Source: CAYYJR01 sp964472305 (GTDB taxonomy: Bacteria > Armatimonadota > Hebobacteria > CAIYQO01). Taken from it: DNA of 64,000 nt. Made by a program: the position numbers and the translations under genes. The notes beneath the pieces were generated by a model, which saw nothing but the letters and a program-made list of their open reading frames with translations, was not told the DNA's origin and made no database searches. Location of the stretch: contig CAYYJR010000001.1 of NCBI GenBank assembly GCA_964472305.1, positions 1 through 64,000 of the forward strand, read 5' to 3'. Positions 43,099 to 53,979 of this stretch are shown in pieces (the stretch's first letter is position 1; each line of letters begins with the position of its first letter).

Positions 43099-44478
43099 AT
43101 GTCATCGATCCTGTCACGCCTCGAAAAGCCGCTGATGACCGCCGCCGGCAAGCTGGGCCAGCAACCGCACCTGAACGCCATTCGCGACGGCGTGGTGGGC
43201 GCGCTGCCGCTGGTGCTCATCGGCAGCCTGTTCCTGCTTATCGGGCAATTGCCGCTGCCCACGCGCGCGGGCTTCGATCAATACCTCGCGCAACCGTGGC
43301 TCGATCATGCCCCCGCCCTCACCCGTGTCGGCCTCTGGCAATTCCACCGCTTCGTCTACTTCATGACGGAACCGTGGGCTCTCCAACTGCTGGTTGCGTT
43401 CCGAATGCTCGTGGGACTGATCTCCCTCTATGTCGCCTTCGGCGTCGCGCACAGCCTGGCGCGACGGTATGAGTTGGACGCGCCGTCCGCCGGTCTGCTG
43501 GCGGCGGCGGCGCTGTTGATGATGAACGGCATGCAGTTGGCCACCGCGGTCGGCGCGGAAAAGGTCGATAAATATCTGCCAATGTCCAATTTGGGCTCCG
43601 GTGGGCTGTTTATGGCCATCCTTATCGGGTTGCTGGTGCCAGAGGTGCAGCGGCTGGTGCGGCAATACAAGCTGGAGATCCACATGCCGGCCGGGGTGCC
43701 GCCGGCGGTCGGTCGCTCTTTTTCCGCGCTCATCCCCGGTTTGCTGGTGCTGGTGCCGGTGTGGGTTGTCGTCCACTTGCTGCACATCGATCTCTTCGCG
43801 GTGATCAATGCCGTGCTTACCAAGCCGGTGCTGACGTTGAGCGAGCATGGCAGTTCGGCGTTCGTGGTGATGCTGGTCATTATCCTTATCGACTCGGTAC
43901 TCTGGTTGCTGGGAGTGCATGCGGTGGCTATCCTGGCGCCCATGGCCGCGGTGTGGCTGATGAATATCGGCTATAATATCGATGCGGTGGCGGCGGGCAA
44001 GGTGGCCACGCAGCTCAACACCCGCGAAACCCTGCAGTTCTTCATCTGGTCGGGCGGCTCTGGCGCCACCATTGCGCTGCCTTTCCTGCTGTTGCGCGCG
44101 CGCTCGGTCAGTCTGCGCGCCATCGCGAAGGTGGGCGCCGTGCCCGCGCTATTCAATATAAACGAGCCGCTGATTTTCGGCGTGCCGGTGATGATGAACC
44201 TGACACTGGCGATTCCGTTCGTGCTGGCGCCGCTGACGGCGCTGATCACCACCGTGACGGCGACCCACTTCGGGTGGGTGCCCATGCCATCGCTGGTGGT
44301 GCCGTGGACGCTGCCCGGCCCTATCGGCGCCTTCCTGGCGACCAAAGGCTCCTGGCAAGCCGCTGCATTGTCAGTGGTGAACATTGCGCTGGCGGCGCTG
44401 ATCTACTGGCCATTCGTGCGCGCATATGACCGCCGCATGGCGGAAACGGAAACGGAAGCGGAAGCGCCGGCGAGTTGA
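43099..44478 (+). CDS. PTS lactose/cellobiose-type EIIC permease, without EIIA/EIIB
   Basis: A 459-residue polytopic membrane protein of the cellobiose/lactose EIIC class, which moves sugars across the membrane while EIIB phosphorylates them. About ten helices are visible. The substrate-region signature FNINEPLIFGVPVMMNLTLAIPFVLAP lies near residue 350, and PLVLIGSLFLLIGQLP near 40 is also typical. There is no EIIA, EIIB, HPr or phospho-glycosidase gene in the window. It may use EII components encoded elsewhere or act in a PTS-independent way. ATG has GAGGAG upstream. Confidence 0.87.
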   Translation: MSSILSRLEKPLMTAAGKLGQQPHLNAIRDGVVGALPLVLIGSLFLLIGQLPLPTRAGFDQYLAQPWLDHAPALTRVGLWQFHRFVYFMTEPWALQLLVAFRMLVGLISLYVAFGVAHSLARRYELDAPSAGLLAAAALLMMNGMQLATAVGAEKVDKYLPMSNLGSGGLFMAILIGLLVPEVQRLVRQYKLEIHMPAGVPPAVGRSFSALIPGLLVLVPVWVVVHLLHIDLFAVINAVLTKPVLTLSEHGSSAFVVMLVIILIDSVLWLLGVHAVAILAPMAAVWLMNIGYNIDAVAAGKVATQLNTRETLQFFIWSGGSGATIALPFLLLRARSVSLRAIAKVGAVPALFNINEPLIFGVPVMMNLTLAIPFVLAPLTALITTVTATHFGWVPMPSLVVPWTLPGPIGAFLATKGSWQAAALSVVNIALAALIYWPFVRAYDRRMAETETEAEAPAS

Positions 44479-44685
44479 TACCGCGGATAACCGCCTGCCG
44501 TCATTGTCTTCCGATGCTGGACGATTCGTCTGCTTTACACTCGAGTGGCGTGGCATGTGCCGTTGAATCTTGATGATAATCGGCAAATCAAAGCCGTTTC
44601 CAGACGACATCAGCCATCCGTAACTGTTAAGCCGCGTGCTGGAAGCGGATGCTCATCCCGCCTTCCGAGCGTCTGCTCAGGCGAT

Positions 44686-44714
44686 TTGCACATTGTGGAC
44701 GCCTATGTTATACT
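44686..44714 (+). promoter_or_regulatory. Promoter of rpmE
   Basis: TTGCAC and TATACT are separated by 17 bases, ending 33 bases upstream of the rpmE ATG. Confidence 0.7.
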
Positions 44715-44747
44715 ATCTCGCCAGTTCAGAGTGACCAGGAGAAGGCT

Positions 44748-44969
44748 ATGAAAACGGGAATCCATCCGAATTACGTGAATACCAACGTTGTCTGCGGTTG
44801 TGGGAATAATTTCCAAACGCGTTCCACCCAGAAGGAAATCCGCGTGGAAATCTGCTCCGCCTGCCACCCGTTTTACACCGGGCAGCAGAAGCTCCTCGAT
44901 ACCGCCGGTCGCGTCGAGCGCTTCAACCAGAAGTATGCCAAGTTCCGCAAAGATCGTGAAGGGAAATAA
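44748..44969 (+). CDS. rpmE: 50S ribosomal protein L31, zinc-binding form
   Basis: A 73-residue L31 with the zinc ligands intact (CGCGNNF near residue 16 and CSACHPFYTG near 36). HPFYTGQQKLLDTAGRVERFNQKY is the family signature. ATG has AGGAG upstream. It is followed by the DUF1385 gene, an order common in Gram-positive and related bacteria. Confidence 0.97.
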   Translation: MKTGIHPNYVNTNVVCGCGNNFQTRSTQKEIRVEICSACHPFYTGQQKLLDTAGRVERFNQKYAKFRKDREGK

Positions 44970-44987
44970 CCCGTCGCGAGTTTACTA

Positions 44988-45028
44988 TTAAGCCCCTCGT
45001 CATACAGTCATGTGTACGGGGGGCTTAA
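44988..45028 (+). terminator. Stem-loop after rpmE
   Basis: A nine-pair stem (TTAAGCCCC / GGGGCTTAA) with a 23-base loop that can pair further. It lies 19 bases after the rpmE stop codon; no strong U-tract follows. Confidence 0.45.
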
Positions 45029-45101
45029 AATGTGTATACTCAGACGGGGACATCCCGGCACGCGATCCACGGCGCGCGCACAACCGACGAAGGAGGACGC
45101 T

Positions 45102-46124
45102 ATGGCTGATCGGTCGGCCGCCGCGCGCACGGCGTATGGCGGTCAGGCGGTGATTGAAGGTGTGATGATTCGCGGCAAGGAGCGGGTCGTCACCGCCTGT
45201 CGCCTGAAGGACGGAACGATCGTCACCCGCCATGACCTTGCGGACGGCTGGCAACAGCGCCATGCATGGATGCGGCTTGCGTTCTTGCGCGGCACCCCCG
45301 CGCTCATCGATTCGCTGCGCCTCGGATATCGGACGTTGATGTGGTCTGCCGATCAGACCATGGAAAGTGAAGGGCAGGAGAAGATCAGCCCACTGGCGAC
45401 GTTCTTCACTTTTGCGGCGGCTATACTCATCGGCATCGGCGGATTCGTGCTCTTCCCCAACTGGTTGACCAGCGTGCTTGTTCATGCGCCCATGCATTTG
45501 CGCCATGCGGTCGGCCCCGGCTTTTGGGCGCAATTCACCCCCTCGGCCTCTGCCATCCTCCCCAATATCCTGGAAGGCATCATTCGCGTGCTGATGCTGA
45601 TCGGTTACATCCTGCTCGTCGGACGCAATCCTGAGATCATGCGCGTCTTTGCCTATCACGGCGCCGAGCATAAAGTCGTCAACGCCTGGGAAGCCGGTGC
45701 GGAACTCAGTGTCGATGGCGCACGCCCCTTCAGCCGCATCCACCCGCGCTGCGGCACCAGTTTTCTTTTCCTCGTCTTCATCGTCGGCATCGTGGTGCAT
45801 TCCCTGATTGGCTGGCCCGACAACCGCCTGTTGCTGATGGCATCGCGACTGGTGTTGTTGTTCCCGGTGGCGGGATTGGCCTACGAATTGATTCGGCTGG
45901 CAGGCCGCCATCGCGATTCGCGACTGCTGCATGTGCTGGTGTGGCCGGGCATGCTGCTGCAGCGCTTGACCACCGCCGAACCGCAGGACGACCAGATTGA
46001 AGTGGCCGTGCATGCCATGCGCACCGTGCTGGAGGATGAAGGCGTGCTGCAGCCGGAAGCCACCGTCACCGCGCCCCTCATCGTGGACACGGCACTGCCA
46101 CAGCCACAGCCGGCGGGGGAATAA
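45102..46124 (+). CDS. DUF1385 membrane protein
   Basis: A 340-residue protein of the DUF1385 family. It starts with YGGQAVIEGVMIRGKERVVTA, the family's N-terminal block, and carries the highly conserved YHGAEHKVVNAWEAG near residue 185 and FSRIHPRCGTSFLF near 210. Four or five membrane helices are present (FFTFAAAILIGIGGFVLF, VLMLIGYILLVG, FLFLVFIVGIVVHSLI, LLLMASRLVLLFPVAGL). The function is unknown. ATG has AAGGAGGAC upstream. It follows rpmE, its usual neighbour. Confidence 0.92.
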   Translation: MADRSAAARTAYGGQAVIEGVMIRGKERVVTACRLKDGTIVTRHDLADGWQQRHAWMRLAFLRGTPALIDSLRLGYRTLMWSADQTMESEGQEKISPLATFFTFAAAILIGIGGFVLFPNWLTSVLVHAPMHLRHAVGPGFWAQFTPSASAILPNILEGIIRVLMLIGYILLVGRNPEIMRVFAYHGAEHKVVNAWEAGAELSVDGARPFSRIHPRCGTSFLFLVFIVGIVVHSLIGWPDNRLLLMASRLVLLFPVAGLAYELIRLAGRHRDSRLLHVLVWPGMLLQRLTTAEPQDDQIEVAVHAMRTVLEDEGVLQPEATVTAPLIVDTALPQPQPAGE

Positions 46125-46218
46125 CGCCGTTCCCACGACAGCGCGGATTACCGCGGTGTGAGGCTCCTGCCGCACGCTTGCCAGGAACCATGGCGGTTCG
46201 CGCATCCGCGCTCAAACG

Positions 46219-46262
46219 CCGCGGTGGTTGAGCGGGCATGTTTGCCTGTTCAACCACTGCGG
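46219..46262. terminator. Stem-loop between convergent DUF1385 and FGE genes
   Basis: A thirteen-base arm (CCGCGGTGGTTGA) pairs with TCAACCACTGCGG with one mismatch, and an inner GGCA/TGCC pair extends it. It lies between convergent genes; no U-tract is present. Confidence 0.5.
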
Positions 46263-46285
46263 TTACCGCTTGATACTCCCGGCGT

Positions 46286-48121
46286 TTACTTGCCGCCGCC
46301 CGCGTCCTTTTCCTCGGGGATCACCACGCGGAAGCCCACCAGATAATTCGCGTTATCCGGGGTGTAGGGGTAGCGATATGCGCAGTAACATTTCGCTCCA
46401 TCCTGGGACCAGTGGCCGCCGCGCGCGGGGTGACTGGGATTGACGTTGTAGTTTTTTTCTTTCGGCGGCGCGGTGGCTGGGCCTTGCGGGTCTTTCGGCG
46501 GCGCACTCGCGTAGTAGGCGGCATCGTACCAATCCGACACCCATTCCGCCGCGTTGCCCAGCATATCGTTGGCACCGTAGGGGCTGGCGCCTTTGGGATA
46601 ACTGCCGACCGGCGCGGCTTTGCCAAGGCCGGATTCTTTGTGGTTGCACCGTTCCGGGTCCCATTCATTGCCCCACGGGTATTTACGCCCATCGGTGCCG
46701 CGCGCCGCCTTTTCCCATTCCGCTTCAGTAGGCAGGCGTCCGCCGGCCCATTTCGCATAGGCGACGGCATCGTCGTATGACACATTCACCACCGGGTGCG
46801 TCGGCTGCAGGCCCGCTTTCGGCGGAAAGGCCATACGGTGACCGGTGGCATTGCAGAATTGTTGGTATTGCGCCACCGTCACCTCATTGCGATAGATCCA
46901 GTAGCCGGACAGGGTGACGGTGTGTTGCGGACGCTCGTCGCCTTTGCCGCCTGTGCCCTTTGCCGTGCCCATGATAAACGGACCGGCGGGCACATACACC
47001 ACTTCCGCTTCATCCCGGGTGTTCACCTTCACCACGATGCTGATCGGGGTCGGCTCGATCTGTGTCACGGCGGTCGTACCACCCTTCGGCGGCTGCCCGG
47101 CGGCAGACGCCGCGGTGCAATCCGCGCGCACGTACTGCACTCGGTCGCCCACGACGCCGAACTGTAACCAATCATATTGCAGCCATTGTACCTTGATCGG
47201 CAAGCCGGCTGGATTGCGCAGCTCATCTGCCTCGCGGCCATCCTCGGCGCCCAGCTTCGCGTGCACCTCCGCCAGCGTGGCGCCATCGACGCCGACCACC
47301 ACATACTGGATGCCGGCGACCTTGCCTTTTCGTCGCGCCAGTTCGTTCAATCCGCTGGTCAGCCCTTGCGCGGTCAGGTCCTGCAAATCTTTCGCCAGTG
47401 TCGCGGCCTTGCCGGCGGCGACCACTTCCGGCGTCAGATCTACCACCGACCATCCCAGGCTCAGCGTCTTCGGATTGCCCAACAGCTTCAGCACGGCTTG
47501 CTGTTGCGCGGCGCGTTGTGCGGCATCGACGGGAGTTTTGGCGGGTTTCGTCGTGTTGCTTGACTCCGGCGGCACTTCCAGCGTCAGCAGCAATTCGGCG
47601 GCGCTCTTCTTGCCTTCGTCCGCGGCCATGCGCAGCGGGGTGCGGCCATCATGATCTTGAATTTTTCCGTCGCCTTTGCTGGCCATCAACTGCATTAATA
47701 TTGCATCCTGTCCAGTGGCTGCCGCCCAGTGCAACGGCGTGCGGCCATCCTTGTCGCGCGCGTTGGGATCAGCGGCTTTCGCCAGCAACAACGTGACGAT
47801 GTCCTGATAGCCCCAGGCCGCGGCGTAGTGCAGCGCGGTATAGCCGTCCTTGTCCGCCACCGTCACATCCGCGCCGCGCGTCAGCAGCGCGGCGACGACA
47901 TCCTGCTTGCCCAGGGCACTGGCAAAAATCAGCGCGGTGCGTCCGTCGGCGTTTGGCGCGTTGAGCAGTCGGGCATCAACCTTCAACAACTGTACCACGC
48001 CGGTGACATCGCCCACCGCTGCCGCCGCGCGAATATCCCGCACTGCGCTTTGGGCGGACAATCCGCACCACAGCAGCAATCCGAGGGTTAGCAGTACCGA
48101 ATAGGGGGTGCCGTATCTCAT
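46286..48121 (-). CDS. Exported ankyrin-repeat protein with formylglycine-generating enzyme-like domain
   Basis: A 611-residue protein in three parts. A signal peptide (residues 1-25, LLTLGLLLWCGLSAQSA) precedes four ankyrin repeats (about 30-165, for example DGYTALHYAAAWGYQDIVTLLLAKAADPNARDKDG cut at each 33 residues). A middle region of about 200 residues has no recognised domain. The C-terminus (about 390-600) is an FGE/SUMF1-type domain: YVPAGPFIMGTAKG, VTVAQYQQFCNATGH, GGRLPTEAEWEKAARG, NAAEWVSDWYD and GGHWSQDG. FGE domains convert a sulfatase Cys to formylglycine or act as binding domains; no sulfatase is in the window. ATG has AAGGAC upstream. Confidence 0.87.
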   Translation of the reverse strand: MRYGTPYSVLLTLGLLLWCGLSAQSAVRDIRAAAAVGDVTGVVQLLKVDARLLNAPNADGRTALIFASALGKQDVVAALLTRGADVTVADKDGYTALHYAAAWGYQDIVTLLLAKAADPNARDKDGRTPLHWAAATGQDAILMQLMASKGDGKIQDHDGRTPLRMAADEGKKSAAELLLTLEVPPESSNTTKPAKTPVDAAQRAAQQQAVLKLLGNPKTLSLGWSVVDLTPEVVAAGKAATLAKDLQDLTAQGLTSGLNELARRKGKVAGIQYVVVGVDGATLAEVHAKLGAEDGREADELRNPAGLPIKVQWLQYDWLQFGVVGDRVQYVRADCTAASAAGQPPKGGTTAVTQIEPTPISIVVKVNTRDEAEVVYVPAGPFIMGTAKGTGGKGDERPQHTVTLSGYWIYRNEVTVAQYQQFCNATGHRMAFPPKAGLQPTHPVVNVSYDDAVAYAKWAGGRLPTEAEWEKAARGTDGRKYPWGNEWDPERCNHKESGLGKAAPVGSYPKGASPYGANDMLGNAAEWVSDWYDAAYYASAPPKDPQGPATAPPKEKNYNVNPSHPARGGHWSQDGAKCYCAYRYPYTPDNANYLVGFRVVIPEEKDAGGGK

Positions 48122-48413
48122 GTCGCCGTCCTTCACGTCAGGAATTTGAACCAGACGTTGTATTAGACCAGTATGACATAGATTCGTTTCGTTTTTCTGA
48201 AATCCTGCAACACAGCACACCACTAACCACGGTGGTCGCTCGTTCCGGGTAGACCGCAATGCGTGAAACCGGTACAATGAGGTGTGATACGATTTTCCCT
48301 TGCCGCCGGGGAAGAGAAGGCGGCAGCTCTCGCTTGGTCAGCGCGGGCTTCCATCGGCTTTCGGGGAGGGGAGTCGGTGAGGAGTTCGTCCCGCTGTGAT
48401 TTGGTCTGGAGCC

Positions 48414-49088
48414 ATGTCAACTGAACTGGTACTGGTAACGGAGCGCGAACGCCGTGAGCCGATGATTGCGCTACTCGAACAGTTGCGCAGACTCGGCTAC
48501 AGCATCCATGTGATGCCTCGCGCCTCGAACCAGTATGTCAGTCGCGTGCCAAGCCCGCAGGTGGTGCTGCTGGATATCGGCGCGCGCGAGTTTCAATACT
48601 CGGGGCCCAATCCGAATAATCTGCAGGCGGCATGGGAATACGTGCCGATTATCCTGGTTGCCCGCGCGGATGAGATGCCGCGCATCCGCTTCGGTCCCGG
48701 CCTGCACGACTTCATCGCCTTGCCCACCACCCCCATCGAGCTGGATACGCGCATTCGTTTTGCCCTGTGGAAGACGCAAGGCACGCGCAGCACGCGCGAA
48801 CAGATGCAGGTCGAGGGATTGCGCCTGAACCTGGCCACCTACGAAGTGTGGGTGGAAAATCGTCACATCGACCTGACCTACAAGGAATTCGAGCTGCTGA
48901 AATTCTTTGTCAGCCATCCGCGCCGCGTCTTTTCGCGTCCCGACCTGCTGGAGCAGGTGTGGGAGAGCGATTACTTCGGCGGCACGCGCACGGTGGACGT
49001 CCACATCCGCCGCCTGCGCTCCAAACTCGGCCCGCGCCTCGGTAATATGATCCAGACCGTCCGCAACGTGGGGTACCGGTTCGGGTAG
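48414..49088 (+). CDS. OmpR/PhoB-type response regulator with atypical receiver
   Basis: About 224 residues. The C-terminal winged-helix DNA-binding domain (from about 125) is clear: LTYKEFELLKFFVSHPRRVFSRPDLLEQVW, GTRTVDVHIRRLRSKLG and VRNVGYRFG. The N-terminal receiver has a possible phospho-Asp in VVLLDIG, but the paired acidic residues that bind Mg2+ near the N-terminus are missing (VLVTERERR in their place). It may therefore act without phosphorylation, as GlnR-like regulators do. No histidine kinase is adjacent. An in-frame GTG at 48396 with GGAG eleven bases upstream is an alternative start. Confidence 0.85.
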   Translation: MSTELVLVTERERREPMIALLEQLRRLGYSIHVMPRASNQYVSRVPSPQVVLLDIGAREFQYSGPNPNNLQAAWEYVPIILVARADEMPRIRFGPGLHDFIALPTTPIELDTRIRFALWKTQGTRSTREQMQVEGLRLNLATYEVWVENRHIDLTYKEFELLKFFVSHPRRVFSRPDLLEQVWESDYFGGTRTVDVHIRRLRSKLGPRLGNMIQTVRNVGYRFG

Positions 49089-49206
49089 GTATTCACCGGA
49101 ACGAGTCCCGGTAGTTTGCTGCCGAGAACCAGAGGCGCCCCAGGCTGCGCATCCCTGTGGGACGACTGATCCGTCGCACGGCCGATGTCAGTGAACCGTA
49201 TCCGGC

Positions 49207-51531
49207 TTATCCCTGTGACATATCCGCATGCTTCATCCGCAAGGCGGAGATCAGCTCCACCGCTTTTTCCGGAGTCAGGTTGCCGTGCACTTCGCCGTTG
49301 ATCAGCAGGGCGGGAGCCAGGCTGCAGGCGCCGATGCAGTGCGCTTCGGAAAGCGAGAACAGGCCGTCGGGGGTGGTATCGCCGGGCGCGATACCCAGTT
49401 CGCCTTCCAGCGCGGTCAGAATGCGCGCGCTGCCGTTGACGTAGCACGCGGTGCCCACACACACCGCCAGCCGGTATTCGCCGCGGGCGGTCAGGCTGAA
49501 GTGGTGGTAGAAGGTCGCCACGCCGTAGACCGTCGCCGCCGGCACGCCCACGCGATAGGCGACGAAGTCGAGTACGTGTTGCGGCAGGTAACCGAAGAGA
49601 TCCTGCGCTTCATGCAGCACCGGGATCAACGCCGATTCCGGGTGTTCCGCGTTGCGGTTCGCCTCGATGGCCGTGCTCAACCGCTCCCACCGATCGCCGC
49701 ACCCGCCGTGGCAACCCGCGCAACTCTCGACGGGCGGCTCCACCGCGACAGGGGTGGCGTGCAGCGACGGCGGCAGGATGCCGCGCGGTGCCTTGGGCGT
49801 GAAATGCGTATGGAACAGCTCGTGCGCTTTTGCACTCAACGGCGCGCCCACGTACTCGGTGTAGATGCGCTGCACGCTCGGATTCTCGTGCGCAAAGCGG
49901 AAATCGCGCTCGCGGTCGATGTTGTAGAGCACCTCGGCACGCCGGCGCAGCACTTCGCGGTCCAGCGGCACGCTATTCGCTCCCGCATACGGTTGGCCGC
50001 CGCCGCCGATGCAGCCGCCCGGACAGCCCATGATTTCAACATACTGGTATTTCGCGGCGCCGCTGGCCACCTCGGTCATCAGGTGGTGCGCCGCGCTCAA
50101 GCCGTGGCCGACTGCGATGCGCAATTCCTGGCCGCCGAAGTCAATCACCGCTTCACGCACGCGGTCCATGCCGCGCACCGCTTCAAATTCAATGGCGGGT
50201 GGCGCTTCGCCGAACTTCAACGCGTAGGCCGTGCGCAACGCCGATTCCATCACCCCGCCGGTGGCGCCGTAGATGGCAGCGGCACCGGTGCTTTCACCCA
50301 GCAAGTCATCCGGCTTCTCCGGCTTCAGCACGGGCAGGTTGATGCCCATCGCCTTGCACATCCACACCAGTTCGCGGGTAGTGATAACCACGTCGGTGTC
50401 GGGACGGCCATCGGTCATGAGCTGCGGGCGCGCGGCTTCCCACTTCTTCGCCGTGCAGCACATGGCGGTGACCACGAAGATCGACGCCGGATCCCAACCC
50501 ATCTTTTCCGCGTAATAGGTGCGGATGAGCTTGCTGACGATGCTCATCGGCGATTTCACGGTGGTCAGGTGGTCGAGTTGGCCGGGGTAAAATTGCTCGA
50601 TGAACTTCTGCCACGCCGCCGAGCAGGAGGTGAGCATGGGCAATGGCCGGCCGGTCTGCCCGCTTAACCGTTCCAGCAACTCGCTCGCTTCTTCGTAGGT
50701 GCACATGTCGGCGCCGAATTGGGTGTCGAACACGCGCTCGAAACCGAGCAGTCGCAGCGCTGCCACTGTCTGTCCCTCCAGATTCGTCCCCACCGGCAAC
50801 CCGAAGCCTTCCCCGATAGCCGCGCGCACCGACGGCGCGAAGTGCACCACGGTGTGTACGTGGGGATTGGCCAGCGCCTTCCAGACTTCCTCGGTGCGGT
50901 TGTGTTCCAGGAATGCCGCGGTGGGACAGACGTTAATGCACTGTCCGCAGCCGGTGCACACGCTTTGCTCGAACGGCAATTCGTGCGCGGGCACCACATT
51001 GCTGCGAAAGCCGCGGTGCGCCACGCCCAGCGCGGTGACGCCCTGCACCTCGGCGCACACGCGCACGCAACGGTGACAGAGGATGCACTTGTCCGGGTTG
51101 CGGATCACCGACGGCGAGCTGTAGTCATCCTCGAAATGCTTCTTTTCACCGGAGAACAGCCGCTCGCGCACTCCCAGGCTGTAAGCCAATCGCTGCAATT
51201 CGCAGTTGCCGTCGCGTTCGCAGCACTGGCAGTCCTCCGGGTGGTTATCCAGCAACAGTTCGCAGATGTCGCGGCGAATCTGCCGAATTTCCGGCGTGGT
51301 GGTGCGCACCACCATGCCCTCCGTCACCGGGTACGAACAGGAGGCAACCAGCTTGCGCATCCCCTCGACTTCGACGACGCAAATGCGGCAGGCGCCGTCG
51401 ATGCTCAGTAGCGGATGATAGCACAGCCGCGGCACCTGCACGCCGATCTTCTCCGCCGCCTGCATGATGGTCGTCCCCACCGGCACGCGCACCGGACGCC
51501 CGTCAATAGTCAAATTTATCGAAGTTGGCAT
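49207..51531 (-). CDS. hydA: [FeFe] hydrogenase catalytic subunit HydA fused to HydC/NuoE-like domain
   Basis: A 774-residue protein that should reduce protons or oxidise H2. From the N-terminus: a [2Fe-2S] domain (CYHPLLSIDGACRIC), a His-Cys3 [4Fe-4S] site (HPEDCQCCERDGNC), two [4Fe-4S] clusters (CILCHRCVRVC and CTGCGQCINVC), then the H-cluster domain. Its loops are TSCSAAW near residue 300, MCCTAKKWEA near 354 and EIMGCPGGCIGGGGQP near 498. From about 600 a [2Fe-2S] thioredoxin-like domain of NuoE/HydC type follows (CVGTACYVNG, then CIGACSLAPALLINGE), normally a separate protein. The first two loops differ from TSCCPxW and MPCxxK. ATG at 51531 has a modest ribosome binding site. It is transcribed after hydB. 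Confidence 0.92.
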   Translation of the reverse strand: MPTSINLTIDGRPVRVPVGTTIMQAAEKIGVQVPRLCYHPLLSIDGACRICVVEVEGMRKLVASCSYPVTEGMVVRTTTPEIRQIRRDICELLLDNHPEDCQCCERDGNCELQRLAYSLGVRERLFSGEKKHFEDDYSSPSVIRNPDKCILCHRCVRVCAEVQGVTALGVAHRGFRSNVVPAHELPFEQSVCTGCGQCINVCPTAAFLEHNRTEEVWKALANPHVHTVVHFAPSVRAAIGEGFGLPVGTNLEGQTVAALRLLGFERVFDTQFGADMCTYEEASELLERLSGQTGRPLPMLTSCSAAWQKFIEQFYPGQLDHLTTVKSPMSIVSKLIRTYYAEKMGWDPASIFVVTAMCCTAKKWEAARPQLMTDGRPDTDVVITTRELVWMCKAMGINLPVLKPEKPDDLLGESTGAAAIYGATGGVMESALRTAYALKFGEAPPAIEFEAVRGMDRVREAVIDFGGQELRIAVGHGLSAAHHLMTEVASGAAKYQYVEIMGCPGGCIGGGGQPYAGANSVPLDREVLRRRAEVLYNIDRERDFRFAHENPSVQRIYTEYVGAPLSAKAHELFHTHFTPKAPRGILPPSLHATPVAVEPPVESCAGCHGGCGDRWERLSTAIEANRNAEHPESALIPVLHEAQDLFGYLPQHVLDFVAYRVGVPAATVYGVATFYHHFSLTARGEYRLAVCVGTACYVNGSARILTALEGELGIAPGDTTPDGLFSLSEAHCIGACSLAPALLINGEVHGNLTPEKAVELISALRMKHADMSQG

Positions 51532-51652
51532 AATGCACTCGTTTCTCACGATTCCCGTCACGGCCATCAATGGACGTGCTACCGGTAGACGCCGGATGAA
51601 TCCAGCTTTGGATAATGGCTCGAAGCCCGGTTCACCAGGCGTCTAATTCGTA

Positions 51653-51674
51653 GCCTGGCGGTTGACCGCCGGGC
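51653..51674 (-). terminator. Stem-loop between hydB and hydA
   Basis: A nine-pair stem (GCCTGGCGG / CCGCCGGGC, one G-U) with loop TTGA just after the hydB stop. It has no U-tract and could adjust the ratio of the two mRNAs. The GGCGG-TTGA-CCG core also occurs at 14231-14254. Confidence 0.5.
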
Positions 51675-51678
51675 GCAC

Positions 51679-53862
<2,184 letters not shown>

Positions 53863-53979
53863 CGGTGATACCGCCTTCCTGTGTAAGCGAATGGCGACAA
53901 CAACTGTTGCCGTGCGCCACAATTCGCGGAATAGCCTGTGCCACGAAGGTGTTCCGGTTAACGGGTGGGCGAGGGAAGG

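Noticed and set aside
45000..46205. Minus-strand ORF of 401 codons opposite the DUF1385 gene
   Set aside because: Antisense shadow; the DUF1385 frame has all family motifs and a strong ribosome binding site.
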